From the NCBI RefSeq assembly GCF_019703515.2, contig NC_059358.1:45828594-45892593 (forward strand): a stretch of DNA of 64,000 bases, read 5' to 3'. The first letter of the stretch is position 1, and each line of letters opens with the position of its first letter. The notes below the pieces were generated by a model. The model had not been told where the DNA came from. It saw only the letters and a program-made list of their open reading frames with translations, and did no database searches. The position numbers and the translations under genes are program-made. Source of the stretch: Myxocyprinus asiaticus. Lineage: Eukaryota > Chordata > Actinopteri > Cypriniformes > Catostomidae. Positions 49,812-61,850 of this stretch are shown here, in pieces.

Positions 49812-51759
49812 TAATTACCATGATATGTACAGTATACAATAATTAATAAGTTTAACTCTGCATAATGCACACTGCACTACATTGCACACTTACCTATGTT
49901 TATAATATTTGCTGGGCTGGTTACCTCTTTGTAAGACTGTGTTGTAAGTATCCAACACAGTTTAACCTATAAACAGTATATGTATAATTCCTAAATACAA
50001 AAAACCAAACCTGATTATTGACGTGATGAAGACGTTACAGTTCAAACAGACAAGCTGTTTAATGAAAATAAATGATATTTTACACACATTTACACATAAA
50101 TATGTCTAGATTGTGTGAAATGAGTTGATACATATTGTTTGTTTTGTTTGCCACTTCTTCAGAATCTCTTTCAGTCTCCATCGACCATTACAAGTGAGAA
50201 TGCACACACGCACAAGTCAAATGATTCCTGTCTTCAATGCGTGGTGCGCACACTCATATTATAACAATTAATTTCCTGATTATTAATTGTATTTTTATTG
50301 TTCGTTGTTGTGGAAATAATAATAATAATAATAATAATAAGCATGTAAGATCCTTGCATATACATTTAATTGCACATTCCGTGGTCCATCCTTTGAGATT
50401 AATTTAGGAAAAAGTTCTTGTAACTTTTGGCTAATAACCTTTGACAATTGTAAGGGTAGGGCTGTTAGCAAATTCATGTGTTATTGTCAGGACAGTGTTG
50501 CAAATGACAAAGTTTCATGTCAATGCAGATCCCATTTGGCTCCTTGCAAATTCAAAAGGCTGACATCTCATGTGAGTGTACAAAAATGTCCTCCATAGTA
50601 ACATTGGATATCACTTAACTCTGTGTGCCACAAGGATAAATAATTGGTTTTATAATAAATAAAATCTTGTATATAACAAATTATAAATAATTTATAGCAT
50701 CCCGACCATTATAAGTCAGTGATTCCAACCTAAATCTTATAGATCACATACTGTAGTTCCCAGTTGGACTTTTTAATGATTACAAACAGGAAAAAATGCC
50801 CATGGCATGCTATAAGAATTTAAAGAAAATCCTTTAGGATTTTAAAACTCCCATAGCACCCTTTGCAATTTCCTATTTTGGAATACCCTGGCTGCAACGT
50901 CACTGACAACGTACCTGTTGCGCAGATTAACGGTTTTAAGATGACATACTGTACTCGTGTAAATGCATATACATATACTATAACTTGCCTTTGCCTTACT
51001 ATATAAACAACTTTATATACTACATTCACACATAATCTTATTAAATATATTAGACATTAAAATTACTTCATTTCTCCAGACTTTTAACCTGTAAGTTAAA
51101 TAGCTGTTGCTATTCAATATAAAAATAAATATTATTTGGTTATCTTTATATTATGTGTGTCTTCTTAACTGTAATATGACCAATTGTCAGTATAACGTAT
51201 GTAACGGTCGCATCTCGTGCGATTTACACTCACATAACCGCTTATCAAGCACACCTGAGGTGAATTAAGCTTAATTAAAATGCAAGAGTCTGAAATGCCT
51301 TTTGTTTATTTTATTTGAGCGTTTATTTTTGCCAGACTTCGTCAGTTCTCTGATGGTTTGCAATGACTGGTGGGTAAGTGAACTGATGAAGTTATGGTAC
51401 CCTTATTCCCTGTGCCATTTAGAGTGACCTTCAAACTGAACATTTTCACTCAATTCAGATTGGAATCTCACTTAAGATGGCTGAATACCATATTAAGTCC
51501 ACTTCGCAGGACACTACCGGTCGATTGGAACGCACCTCTGGTGATTGGAACGCACCTCTGGACATCTTGGCAAAAGTTTCAGCACCTTTGACTAAACAGC
51601 TCCCATAACGAAGCAGTTAAATTCTACTTTATAATGAAAGAAACTAAGTGCTGGTTTGGTACACAGGAGTTACTCCTTCGTGAAAATAACGAGCGTTCGT
51701 AAAGATGATCGTAAAAGCTTAAAGGAATAGTTTATGGCAAGCCGTTTTAGCTTTTATTC
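49812..51759. other. Non-coding spacer
   Basis: (AAT)n at about 50317-50341; otherwise no recognisable gene or element. Confidence 0.45.
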
Positions 51760-51925
51760 ATTTGCAGAATATGAATTGTTGATATCAACAATTCAGTTTT
51801 CACCAGTTAGAATGCTAATTCTTGATATAAAGAATTACATTTTTGCTAGTGGAAATGGCAATTGTTGATATCAGTAATTACATTTCCACTAGTAAAAACA
51901 TGAATTCTTGATATAAAAAATGTGC
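51760..51925. repeat. Short tandem repeat, about 50-bp unit
   Basis: Units built from ATGAATTGTTGATATCAACA, AATTCTTGATATAAAGAATT and ACATTTCCACTAGTAAAAAC recur three to four times. Each holds a small palindrome around GATATC. Confidence 0.72.
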
Positions 51926-51929
51926 TTCG

Positions 51930-52757
51930 TGTTGGACTCCACTGCTACGTGTCTCTGAGTGACGACGGCTAATAGTAGTTGGTGCTGGCCATACTTCACT
52001 TCAGTCTATTACGATGGACTTCAGATGATGAACTGATGCTAACTCCAACCATAAGACATGGGATACATCATATGCCATTGCCTGAACCTTGGACATAGAC
52101 CTCACCGAAATGACCTGCCGGTTGAACTGCGATGCACCTCACTGATCTCTGCCTGCATCACCTTGGTCTAATGATGGACTACACTCTTATAATGGAATAC
52201 ACAGACTATCAATTAATTGCCAACAAAACCCTTCATCAGCCAACTAACAAAGGACAATGCATCTATGTGAATTTATGCAGTTAATCCAGGATGGACTTCA
52301 AAGACATTAGTCATTAATCTTACAGTTCATAAAAAATCTTTATTTAAACACTGACCCTTAACACTTTCTTAGTTTAATAATTTTAAACCATGACTTGCAC
52401 TATACATGAGTAATATTGGCATTATATTCATGATGTTTAGTCAAAGGGGAACTGGCCCCACAGTGAGCCTGGTTTCTCCCAAGGTTATTTTTCTCCATTA
52501 ACCAACATCTTATGGAGTTTTGTGTTCCTTGCCACATTCACCTTCTGCTTGCTCACTGGGTTTATATATACAATTATTATTTAATTACTTATTTTTAAAC
52601 AAAATTTGTATTTTATAAAACTACACAATAATGCCTCTAAGACATTATAGATATTTCAGTTTAATTTTCTGTTAATGCATGATTTTCTGTAAAGCTGCTT
52701 TGAAACGATCTGTGTTGTGAAAGGCGCTATACAAATAAAAATGACTTGACCTGACTT
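51930..52757 (+). repeat. LINE-derived 3' region with poly-repeat tail
   Basis: It contains AGTGAGCCTGGTTTCTCCC, AACATCTTATGGAGTTTTGT and AAGCTGCTTTGAAACGATCT. It ends AAGGCGCTATACAAATAAAA followed by TGACTTGACCTGACTTG. This is the common 3' tail of fish CR1/L2-like LINEs as I recall it. No ORF remains. Confidence 0.6.
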
Positions 52758-52779
52758 GCCAAAACTATAGTTTGCTAAT

Positions 52780-52856
52780 ATTAAATCTGTGGAGTGTTTA
52801 AAAAATTTGTTTTTATGACTTCGACCTCAGTGTATGTAAACTTCTGACTTCAATTG
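52780..52856. repeat. Tc1 inverted-repeat remnant (Sleeping Beauty-like type)
   Basis: GTGTATGTAAACTTCTGACTTCAATTG corresponds to a terminal repeat of fish Tc1 elements; only one end is present. Confidence 0.6.
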
Positions 52857-52867
52857 TGTGTGTGTGC

Positions 52868-52868
<1 letters not shown>

Positions 52869-52910
<42 letters not shown>

Positions 52911-52925
52911 TATATATATATATAC
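52869..52925. repeat. (TA)n microsatellite
   Basis: GTGTGTGCGTG followed by TA repeats with one TAGA interruption. Confidence 0.95.
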
Positions 52926-53640
52926 TGAGTCCAGTGAATCCAGTGAATGTCCTAGGGTATGGAGTTGTTAGCGGTTCAGCAGTCTGATAGCCTGAGGGAA
53001 AAAGCTGTCTTATAGCCTGCTGGTGCAGGCTCTAATGCTGCGATACCGTCTGCCAGATGGTAGCAGTGAGAGCAGTCCATGGCTTGGATGGCTGGAATCT
53101 CTGATGATCCTCCTTGCTTTTCTTACACATTGCCTGATATAGATGACTTGGTGGGACGGAAGCTCACCTCCAGTGATGTGCTGGGATGTTCGTACAACTC
53201 TCTGCAGCGCTTTGTGGTTGAGAGCAGTACTGTTCCCATACCAGAAGGTGATGCAACCAGTCATAATGCTCTGCACAGTGCACATGTAGAACGATCTGAT
53301 GATGTTGTTGCTCATCCCAAACTTCCTCAGTCGTCTCAGGAAGAAAAGCAGCTGGTGTGCCTTCTTCACTACGGCCTCTGTGTGGATGACAATGTGAAGT
53401 CGTCAGAGCTGTGAACTCTAAAGAATTTGAATCTGCTGACCCTCTCCATCGGTGCTCCGTCGATAGTGATGAGGCTGCGTTCTTTGTCCAGTCTCCTGTA
53501 GTCCACCACAAGCTTTTTGGTCTGGTTGACGTTGAGAGCGAGGTTGTTCTCCTGGCACCAGTGTGTTAGGGAACACATCTCCTCTCTGCAGGCCATCTCA
53601 TCATCATCTGTGATTAGGCCTACCAAGTTCAGTAGTTCTG
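52926..53640 (-). pseudogene. L2-like LINE fragment (RT C-terminus)
   Basis: On the minus strand: EMCSLTHWCQENNLALNVNQ, TKKLVVDYRRLDKE and SLITIDGAPMERVSRFKFFR. After a frame change come KKAHQLLFFLRRLRKFGMSN, WYGNSTALNHKALQRVVRTS, KARRIIRDSSHPSHGLLSLL and PSGRRYRSIRACTSRL. This is the thumb and C-terminal region of fish L2/CR1-group LINEs, upstream of the tail. It matches the copy at 56590-57110. Endonuclease and YADD box are absent, so it is a truncated dead copy. It ends near the (TA)n run. Confidence 0.82.
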
Positions 53641-53894
53641 TAGTCTAAAGATTGATTGTTATCATGATAAAAAGCTGTGCTTTCCAAAACTGCACTTGAA
53701 ACATACGTGCAACACCAAGTGCAATCCATGTGTAAAGTGCTGAAGTTGCTGTCCATGTGTTAACTGTTTGTCGCTATCCGTGTATAAATTGTTGATGTCC
53801 CTGTCCATGTGTAAAGTGCTGAAAAGATTTCATGCAGTGTCACTTGTCATTACTAATTACATAATATTTGTGCGCAACTTTATAAATACTTATT
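53641..53894. other. Spacer with short tandem repeat
   Basis: GTCCATGTGTAAAGTGCTGA occurs at about 53728 and 53802 with a degenerate copy between. No gene. Confidence 0.45.
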
Positions 53895-54109
53895 TCCTTT
53901 TTAATTTTTTTGACATTAATAATTTTTATTGATTCCACACTCAAATCAACACAAACAGCACATGAAAACACGGAATCAACTTTCAACAAAATATACCCCC
54001 ATCCCCCCACATCACAGTGGTCAGACACGAATAATAACAGACACACATACAAGCACAGTCCAAAGAAAATAGGTTATAGAAAAATAGGTATAAAAAAGGG
54101 TGCCACCCG

Positions 54110-54375
54110 TCAATTAATTACATACACACCATTTAAACTGTCCCTCTCCACTGTTCCTCCCTGGGAACCCTCCAAGAAGGCCAAATAAGTGCCCCACTTC
54201 TTCTCAAAGGCACCTAAGCTGCCCAGCCGTCTATGTGACATCTCTTCATAGGCCGCCACTGTGCCCAATTCGGTGCACCACTCATGAAATGAGGGTGCAC
54301 CAGCCGACTTCCATCCCCCAAGGATCACTTTCCTGCCGATCATCACACTGGTAAGGACCCAGTTTTTAATATGTA
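54110..54375 (-). pseudogene. L1 ORF2 C-terminus on the far side of the LTR insertion
   Basis: Encodes VMIGRKVILGGWKSAGAPSF, HEWCTELGTVAAYEEMSHRR and FEKKWGTYLAFLEGSQGG. This is the terminal G-R-K-x-x-L-x-x-W-K and K-W-x-x-Y segment of L1 ORF2 proteins. It continues the region ending at 57674 once the LTR is removed. Confidence 0.82.
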
Positions 54376-56261
54376 TGTTGGGCCTCATGTATTCAGATAG
54401 AAGACAAAGGCAGGCCTAACAGTTGTAAAACCTGACTGAGGCCCACAGTCATAAATCTTACTGATAAAAACCGCACCAAAATCAAACAACGGGAGTCCAA
54501 AACAGACTACAAATCCCATAAAGCCTTGCTCACTAACGGATCGAACTCTCAACTCCTATTGGATGAGGCACACAACAGAATGCCCCTCAACCATGATGTC
54601 ACCAGGAGTAGAAATACCTCTGAAATGCTTCCGGGATTTGCTTCCAGCAACTTTGCTCACCGTGCGTAGATGCAGCTCATCGCTGCTCTCAGGTGTAGCC
54701 TCGTGGCACAAGGAAGTAATGTCCGACTTGAAACTGTGGCCATACAATCTCCATCTCGCTGGACGAGTTGAGATTACTCTGTTTTCCACCGAACACTCTA
54801 ACGGATCTGAAGGAGACCGCTGAGCAATCCACATCTTCATCCGTTTGCCTGCAAAGTGAAGAGAAAAAGATTTCTCTTCCATCTTCAATCAAGTCGATGT
54901 CGCTGATTTCTCCGCCAGCCCACCGAGAATCAGCAGCCATACCGCCCGCCGACAGAGTGAGAAAACGGCCTCCCGTCATCACCCGAGCCTCAAGGAACCG
55001 AGTCGGAGTTAAAGGACGGATGAACACACATTCTAGCTGCATCCTCATGCGATTCAAGTAAGAGGTTTACATCTGGGCAGAGACAGAATATTATAGTGTG
55101 TTATTCTTGTGTTTCAAGGTTATTGCTTGTACAGTTTATGGACCGCCGAGTCCACTCATTGCTAATAATAATACTCAAGGTATTACTTTAATATACGGTT
55201 ATCACGAATGAGATCTGCTGTGTTGTAGTACAACCACATTGGACTGCTGTGTATTTCCGCCATCGCAGGTGAGACCGGCACACTGAGTTTATCCATTAAA
55301 GAATCAAAGACCGCGGTACGGTTTATGAGCCATCCACCGCGTCTCTGAGTGATAAACTAACAGCTGCTTTCAACAGCCGGCTTTGGGGCCGTCACTTAAT
55401 TCTCTCTCTCTCTCGTACTAACCACACACACACACACGCGACCCCTTACAAACATTCTCGCAAACATTTTTGGCTAGTAGATAACTTCGTGATAAAGCTC
55501 AGCTTTGTCCCTAAGTTATCGTACAAGCGGAGACACGTGTAAACTGGCAGACGCCACATTCGCGGCCATATTCTCTAGCCGGAAATCTCGCGTGACATAC
55601 TCTCCACAAGAGTCACATCCGCCATTTTGTGCGCGTCCCTCTTTACACACACACACACCTTCCTCATGTGTTATAGGATTATTTTTGGTTACCATATCTA
55701 ATCATATCACTGTTTAGTTTGTAGTTGTACGTCGGACGTTTATTGACTGCATTGTATTAATTATTAATTGATATTACTGCATAAATAAACTTTGTTTTAT
55801 TTCAAAGAAAAGTGTTTTGGTTTGTTTTGCATACACCTGTGTCAAATGCTGAAGGATGTCAGTGCTCGGATTCAAGCCTTCATTGTTTTTTTTTGTTTTT
55901 TTTAGAAAATCGATGTTGATTTTCCTAAGAGAACAATCTAATATTGAGACTCTTATACTATCTGGTTATTAGTCCCTGATTCCAGGGTGGTGCCCTGGTG
56001 ATATTAATCCTTATTAATATTCTATTGATTTTTGATAATTGATAATTATCTTTGATGATTGTTGAATTTGAAGGATCAATAAGCTAGTGTTAATTTTAAT
56101 TAATGTTTCATCTATGTTAACAATTAACAAATATCTTTGTTGATATAAAGGATTAAAAATAGCTAACATTTATTCAAATCAATGTTCTATTGATTTTAAT
56201 AATTATGAATTATTGCTAATAACCAAACCCACTCCTAAAAGTAGCACACTACATTTACTGG

Positions 56262-57110
56262 CAAATGTTCAGTCTCTGGATAACAAGCTCTGCGAGCTGA
56301 AAGCGTGGATCTCTTTCCAACGAGAGACGAGGGACTGCTGCATTATCTGTCTTACGGAAACTTGGATGTCTGCGGAGATTCCAGACTCAGCCATTGAACC
56401 CACGGGGTTCTCCGTGCACCGAGCGGACAGAGCGAAAGACCTCTCAGGTAAAAGCAGAGGTGGTGGTGTATGTTTTATGATCAACAAATCCTGGTGTGAT
56501 CAGAGGTACGTACATTCTATCAAGTCTTTCTGCTCTCCTGATCTGGAATTTCTCATGCTTCTGTGTCGACCATTCTGGCTACCGAGGGAAGTCCCATCAC
56601 CATCAATGGAGCACCGGTGGTGAGAGTCAGCAGCTTCAAGTTCCTGGGTGTCCACATCACTGAGGAACTCACATGGTCCATCCACACTGAAGTCGTTGTG
56701 AAGAAGGCTCATCAGCGCCTCTTCTTCCTGAGACGGCTGAGGAAGTTTGGAATGAACCGCCACATCCTCACATGGTTCTACACCTGCACTATAGAGAGCA
56801 TCCTGACTGGCTGTATCTCCGCCTGGTACGGCAATAGCACCGCCCACAACTGCAAAGCACTGCAAAGGGTGGTGCGAACTGCCAGACACATCATCGGAGG
56901 TGAGCTTCCCTCCCTCCAGGAAATATATACAAGGCGGTGTGTGAAAAAAGCTCGGAGGATCATCAGAGACTCCAGCCACCCGAGCCATGGGCTGTTCTCA
57001 CTGCTACCATCAGGCAGGCGGTATCGCAGCATCAGGACCCGCACCAGCCGACTCCATGACAACTTCTTCCCCCAAGCAATCAGACTTTGGAACTCTTGAT
57101 CTCCCACGAT
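56262..57110 (+). pseudogene. L2 ORF: endonuclease start fused to RT end
   Basis: Endonuclease part: ANVQSLDNKLCELKAWISFQ, CIICLTETWMSAEIPDSAIE (catalytic Glu in LTETW), SRGGGVCFMINKSWC and FLMLLCRPFWLPRE. At about 56585 it jumps to ITINGAPVVRVSSFKFLGVH, then KAHQRLFFLRRLRKFGMNRH, GCISAWYGNSTAHNCKALQR, KARRIIRDSSHPSHGLFSLL and PSGRRYRSIRTRTSRLHDNF. The RT catalytic core is missing. The second part matches 52926-53640. Confidence 0.87.
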
Positions 57111-57536
57111 CAAAATACATCAGCACTGCACTTTATTACCCTTACTCTTATATCTCACACCGGACTGTCATAAATTATATTATTATTATATTCTCTCTTA
57201 CCAACTTACCTACAATACAACCTACTGTACATTCTATATATACTATTATTTATACTTTTTTATATATTTTTTTTATTTTTATTGAATAATGTGTACCTAT
57301 ATAGTGCGTATTGTATACTGTACAGTGTATGTTATTATTTGTATATTGTTGTGTGTAATTATGTGTATATCAGATGTTTAAATTGTGTTGTGTTAATTTG
57401 ATGTTATTGTAAATTGGTATATGTCTCATCACTGTCACGATTGCTATGTTGATCGGAACTGCACCCAAGAATTTCACACACCATTGCACTTGTGTATATG
57501 GCTGTGTGACAATAAAGTTATTTGATTTGATTTGAT
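56262..57536 (+). mobile_element. L2-like LINE inserted in the LTR
   Basis: Flanked by ACTGG at 56257-56261 and 57537-57541, the point where copy 1 of the LTR reads TTTACTGGAACCC without interruption. The 3' tail is CAATAAAGTTATTTGATTTG followed by ATTTGATA. It has part of the endonuclease joined to the RT C-terminus, so it is 5' truncated and internally deleted. Confidence 0.9.
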
Positions 57537-57673
57537 ACTGGAGCCCCATATGAGGTTTTAATGAGTTAGATTCTATTATTTAATTTAAATATTAATTAAT
57601 AACTAAAGAAATAATCATTAATTATTTCTGATAGTAACACTGATCTAAACAACAAGCCCTACATGTGTATTCC

Positions 57674-58648
57674 CTAAGTTAACCCCCGTCCCATCACCCA
57701 AAATACAAAGTCTGGGTCAGAACGAAATCTGAGTGCCCAGGATCTCACAGACATAACTCTGAACCCTCGACCAAAACTCTTGAATCTTAGTACAATACCA
57801 AAAAAAAAAAAAAACATGTCCCCATCCTCTGATTGGCATCGCCAACAGGTGGGCGTATCTTTAAGAACAAGCCTATGCAATCTAGAGGGAGTCCAATAAA
57901 AACACTGCAGAATCTTAAATCGAATGAGGCGCATCCTTGCGTCCCTAGACATAGACTTGACATTTTTTTTTAAATCGTACCCCATTCTTCATCCTCCAGT
58001 ACTAAATTCAAGTCTTTCTCCCATAACTTCTTGAGAGATGTCAAAACCCCGTCCCCTAGACGCTGAAGCCTCGTGACCCTTTCCAAAAGCCACTAGTACC
58101 ATCTCAAGAGTGTCTGCAGCTTTAGGGGGCTGCGTACTACACCCAAAGATGGTACAAAGTAGATGGCACAGCTGTAAGTACCTGAAGAATTGAGATCTGG
58201 GAATCCCAAACCGCTGTGTAATATTTTCAAAGGATCTCAATGATCCATTTTCATACAGGTCACCCAGCGTAGCAACTCCCTTCTCAATCCATTCTGTCCA
58301 GCAAAAAGGGGACTTGTTAATACACAATTTAGGGTTTAACCAAATACTTGTGGTAATGTTCAGGTAAATGTCCGAATTGAGCACGCAGGAAACTTTTGTC
58401 CACACTAACTGCACGCGTGAGATAACGGGATGTGTCTTTACTTCTCCGGGCAGCTTGGTAGAAAGACATTGCAATGGCAAGATAGGGACAAGGACCTCCT
58501 GTTCAATAATGAGCCAGGGAGGAGCTCTTTCAGGCAGAAGCAACCAATGTGCCAAATGTCTGAGACAAAAATCATAATAGTAAAACAATATTTTGGGGAA
58601 ACCTAACCCACCTTTGTCAATTGGCCTGTGTAATATGTTAGAATGCAT
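57674..58648 (-). pseudogene. L1 ORF2 post-RT region
   Basis: 58648-57989 reads LHRPIDKGGLGFPKILFYYY, FCWTEWIEKGVATLGDL and FGIPRSQFFRYLQLCHLLCT. 57985-57674 reads RLIRFKILQCFYWTPSRLHR and TPTCWRCQSEDGDM, a C-x2-C element of L1 C-termini. A 14-base A run (57788-57804 on plus) adds slippage-like FFFFF. Confidence 0.82.
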
Positions 58649-58828
58649 TCGAGGGTGCTTACCATTCCAGATAAAAGATTTAGCAACACTATCAAATTGT
58701 TTAAAATAAAAGAGGGGAACTTCAATGTGGAGAGACTATAATAGGTAGTTAAATTTTGGAATACAATTCATTTTAAAACATTAACCTTCCCAATCACAGA
58801 TAAATGTAATGAAGCCCACCTTTCCACA

Positions 58829-59677
58829 TCACTCAAAATTTTTTATTAAAGGGTCAAAATTAACTCTGACTAAATCACATAAATTTGCTGGGAATAAAAT
58901 ACCTAAATACTTAATGCCCTGTTTGGGCCACTGAAAGGCACCTGGCTGAAAAGCCGTTACCGGGCAGAACACTGTCAGAGCCAGAGCTTCGGATTTAGAC
59001 CAATTAACTCTGTATCCTGAAAATTTAGAGAAGGAATTTATCGTTCTGTGGAGGCAAAGTATAGATCTAGTGGGGTCAGAGACGAATAATATAATATCAT
59101 CTGCATAAAGCAAAAGTTTATGCGCCACACCTCCTGCCATCACCCCTGGAAAATCATCTTCTTTTCTTATTGCAGCTGCTAATGGCTCCAGAGCAAGACA
59201 GAACAATAATGGGGAAAGAGGGCAACCCTGCCGGGTGCCCCTATCCCGAGTAAAATAATCTGAAATTAATCCATTCGTTTGTACCACTGCTACAGGGTGT
59301 CTATAAAGTAACTTAATCCAACCAATAAATGTACTCCCGAACCCATACATTTCCAAAATCTTAAAAAGATAATCCCATTCTACAATATCAAACGCCTTCT
59401 CGGCATCAAGTGAGATGGCAGTGACCGGAGTCTGATCATTCGCTATTGACCACATGATATTGATGAAATGCCTAATGTTGTCAGAAGAGCTACGGCCCCG
59501 AATAATCCCCACTTGATCTATATGTATAAGAGATGTCATAACTTTACTTAATCGGTTAGCCAAAATGTTTGCCAAAATTTTTACATCTAGATGGATCAGG
59601 GAAATTGGACGGTAACTTTTACACTCACTTGGATCTTTGTCTTTTTTAAGAATCAGACTGATCCGGGCTTGTGTCAT
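58829..59677 (-). pseudogene. L1 ORF2 reverse transcriptase
   Basis: Ordered RT motifs: ISLILKKDKDPSECKSYRPI, SLIHLDVKILANILANRLSK, HIDQVGIIRGRSSSDNIRHF, AISLDAEKAFDIVEWDYLF (first catalytic Asp), RGTRQGCPLSPLLFCLALEP and HKLLLYADDIILFVSD (YADD). The 282-codon frame is intact across all of them. It ends at FDPLIKNFE, where a frameshift occurs near 58830. It shares wording with the fragment at 1176. Confidence 0.92.
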
Positions 59678-59700
59678 GGTTGGTGGGAGCTTTCCATTCT

Positions 59701-60549
59701 TTAATGATTCTGTATAAATTCTAGTAAAAGTGGAGCCAATTCTGTAGCATAAGATCTAAAAAATTCAGCGGCAAAACCACCTGGCCTCAGAGACTTGCCT
59801 GTAGGTAAGGCCTTAATTACCTCATCAAACTCCTCCAAGATTATCTCAGAATCAAGAGAATATTTTTGCTCAGTCATCAATTTAGGGAGTTCTAAGGGTT
59901 CCACAAAATTTCTAATATCTTCATCAGTAGACGAAGACGTGGAACTATAGAGATCAAGATAGAACTCTTTAAAAGCATTATTAATATCAATAGCTGAGGT
60001 AAAAATTTAAAAACAAGCAGATTTCACTGAGGGAATGGTAGAAAAAGACTCTCTCTTCTTTATATATCTAGCCAAAAGCTTCCCTGCTTTGTCCCCCAAC
60101 TCTAAGTATGACTGTCTTGCCCTGAATAACCAAAACTCCACCTTCTGTGATAAAATAGTATTATATCTGTATTTCAAACGAGTCAATTCTCTGAGGCCAT
60201 CAGACGACATTTGGCGCTTCAGCTCTGCCTCGGCACTTTTAATATTCCCTTCCAACTCCACGAGTTCACGTGCTTTGGATTTTTTGATGAATGAGGCATA
60301 CTGTATGATCTGACCCCTAAGAACCTCTTTAAGTGTCTCCCAAGCCACGCCCACAGAGGATAATGAGGACCAGTTGGTCTCCATATAAACATTGATTTCA
60401 GTATTTAACATTTGTTGGAAATCAGAATTTTGAAAAAGGGATACATTAAAGCGCCAACTATATGATCTCTTTTTCTCTGTATGTGGCAACACCTCTAAAC
60501 TCACCAGGGCGTGATCTGAGACTAAGATGTTTCCAATTGAGCAATCCAC
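59701..60549 (-). pseudogene. L1 ORF2 linker between endonuclease and RT
   Basis: 60549-60007 reads GNILVSDHALVSLEVLPHTE (containing the S-D-H end of the endonuclease), YSWRFNVSLFQNSDFQQML and SQKVEFWLFRARQSYLELGD. 59904-59701 reads LDSEIILEEFDEVIKALPTG and FAAEFFRSYATELAPLLLEF, the segment just before the RT. Frames change near 60000. Confidence 0.8.
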
Positions 60550-60612
60550 AACAGATGAAATGAGGGACTTAGATATATATATATAAAAAAAAAATCTATT
60601 CTAGAATAAATC

Positions 60613-61200
60613 TTATGGACTGATGAAAAAGTCTCTACCAGATGGGTTCAAAAGAGATTCAAGATTTTTACACATCTTGTGAAGTGTCACCGTTGCTCTA
60701 GGGGACTTACACACTTTTGCTTCACTATGACCAAGGACTGAGTCCATCAAAAGATTAAAGTCTTCTCCCAATATTATATCATGAGGGGTGCCAGCTGCTT
60801 GCAACATCCCTTCAAGATCTATAAAAAAGCCCTGATCATCAGCGTTAGGTGCGTAAATATTAGCCAAAATAAGACTTTGCCCCTGAATTTCTGCTAAAAC
60901 AATAATGACTCTTCCTAATTTATCTTTGCTCTGTTTGAGACATTTGAATTGTAAATGTTTATTTATCAATATAATGACCCCCCTACTCTTACTTGAGCCA
61001 GCACTAAAGAGAACATGTCCACCCCATATTTTCCCAAATTTTTCAGCTTCCTGCTGGGAAAGATGTGTTTCTTGAAGAAACACTATATCATATTTCTTAC
61101 GCTTTATAAAATAAATAACTTTCCTTCTTTTTAGGGGGTGCCCCAACCCATTCACATTCCACATGGAGAGAGACAATCCACTCATATTAACATTTGACAT
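60613..61200 (-). pseudogene. L1 ORF2 endonuclease domain
   Basis: The frame starts MSNVNMSGLSLSMWNVNGLG. AP-endonuclease motifs follow: WNVNGLGHPLKRRK, YDIVFLQETHLSQQEAEKF (catalytic Glu), SRGVIILINKHLQF, LILANIYAPNADD and IILGEDFNLLMD (G-D-F-N-like). This domain nicks target DNA for priming. The frame ends near 60613; the S-x-R-I-D and S-D-H segments beyond are in broken frames (ISDHALVSLEVL in 60549-60500). Confidence 0.88.
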
Positions 61201-61850
61201 ATTGGTATAATAGAAAAAATAAATCGTGTGTCAAAAACAAGATTATACATACCACATTCCCCATTACTGCAACAATCAAACCCTGAACTTCCACCCAAAC
61301 CAAACAAACAGAAAAATGTGCGCACACCAGCGCCAACCGGCATCAATCCCTCTAAACTCAGAAGGTCCATGAACGCATACGAGAGCCCCCGCGACAACTT
61401 TGCCATCGGATTGCTCAAGTCCGGTGCTTCTGCACCTATTTTGTAAGGCAAAATTACATAACAGAAAATACTTTGTAAAACAGACCCCAGCCAATAGGCA
61501 GAATAAACACAAGAACATATAGATTAATTCACAGAACTGACTCGAAGGTGTGTTCCTCCACAAAACAAATTCCAGCTGATATAAAGCCGTTCAGTTTCCT
61601 CGGACAGACAGACAAGTGTTCAGTGAGCCAGTTGTTATGAGTTCGGAAGATGACGTAATTATTCTAATGTCCTTTAAAATATTCCACATAAACAAACTCC
61701 AGTCAACAGGAGGCATAAGCACAAAGAACAAACAGATTCAACTACAACTGTCCTGAAGGAGTGTTATTCAACAAAACAAGCTCCAGCCCCTAGGCGGAAC
61801 CAGCACAAAAAAACAAAAACACAGAACAGCCGCCCCGATTTCTCAAATGG

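Larger units (their letters stand above)
54376..57663 (+). repeat. Large solo LTR, copy 2, split by an L2 LINE
   Basis: Same LTR as 43303-45165: starts TGTTGGGCCTCATG and ends AAGCCCTACA. Flanks are TGTA (54372-54375) and TGTG (57664-57667), a 4-bp duplication with one mismatch. It holds an L2 at 56262-57536 and extra sequence near 55420-55670 (ACACACACACGCGACCCC, CAAGAGTCACATCCGCC) absent from copy 1. Inserted in L1 ORF2. Confidence 0.78.
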
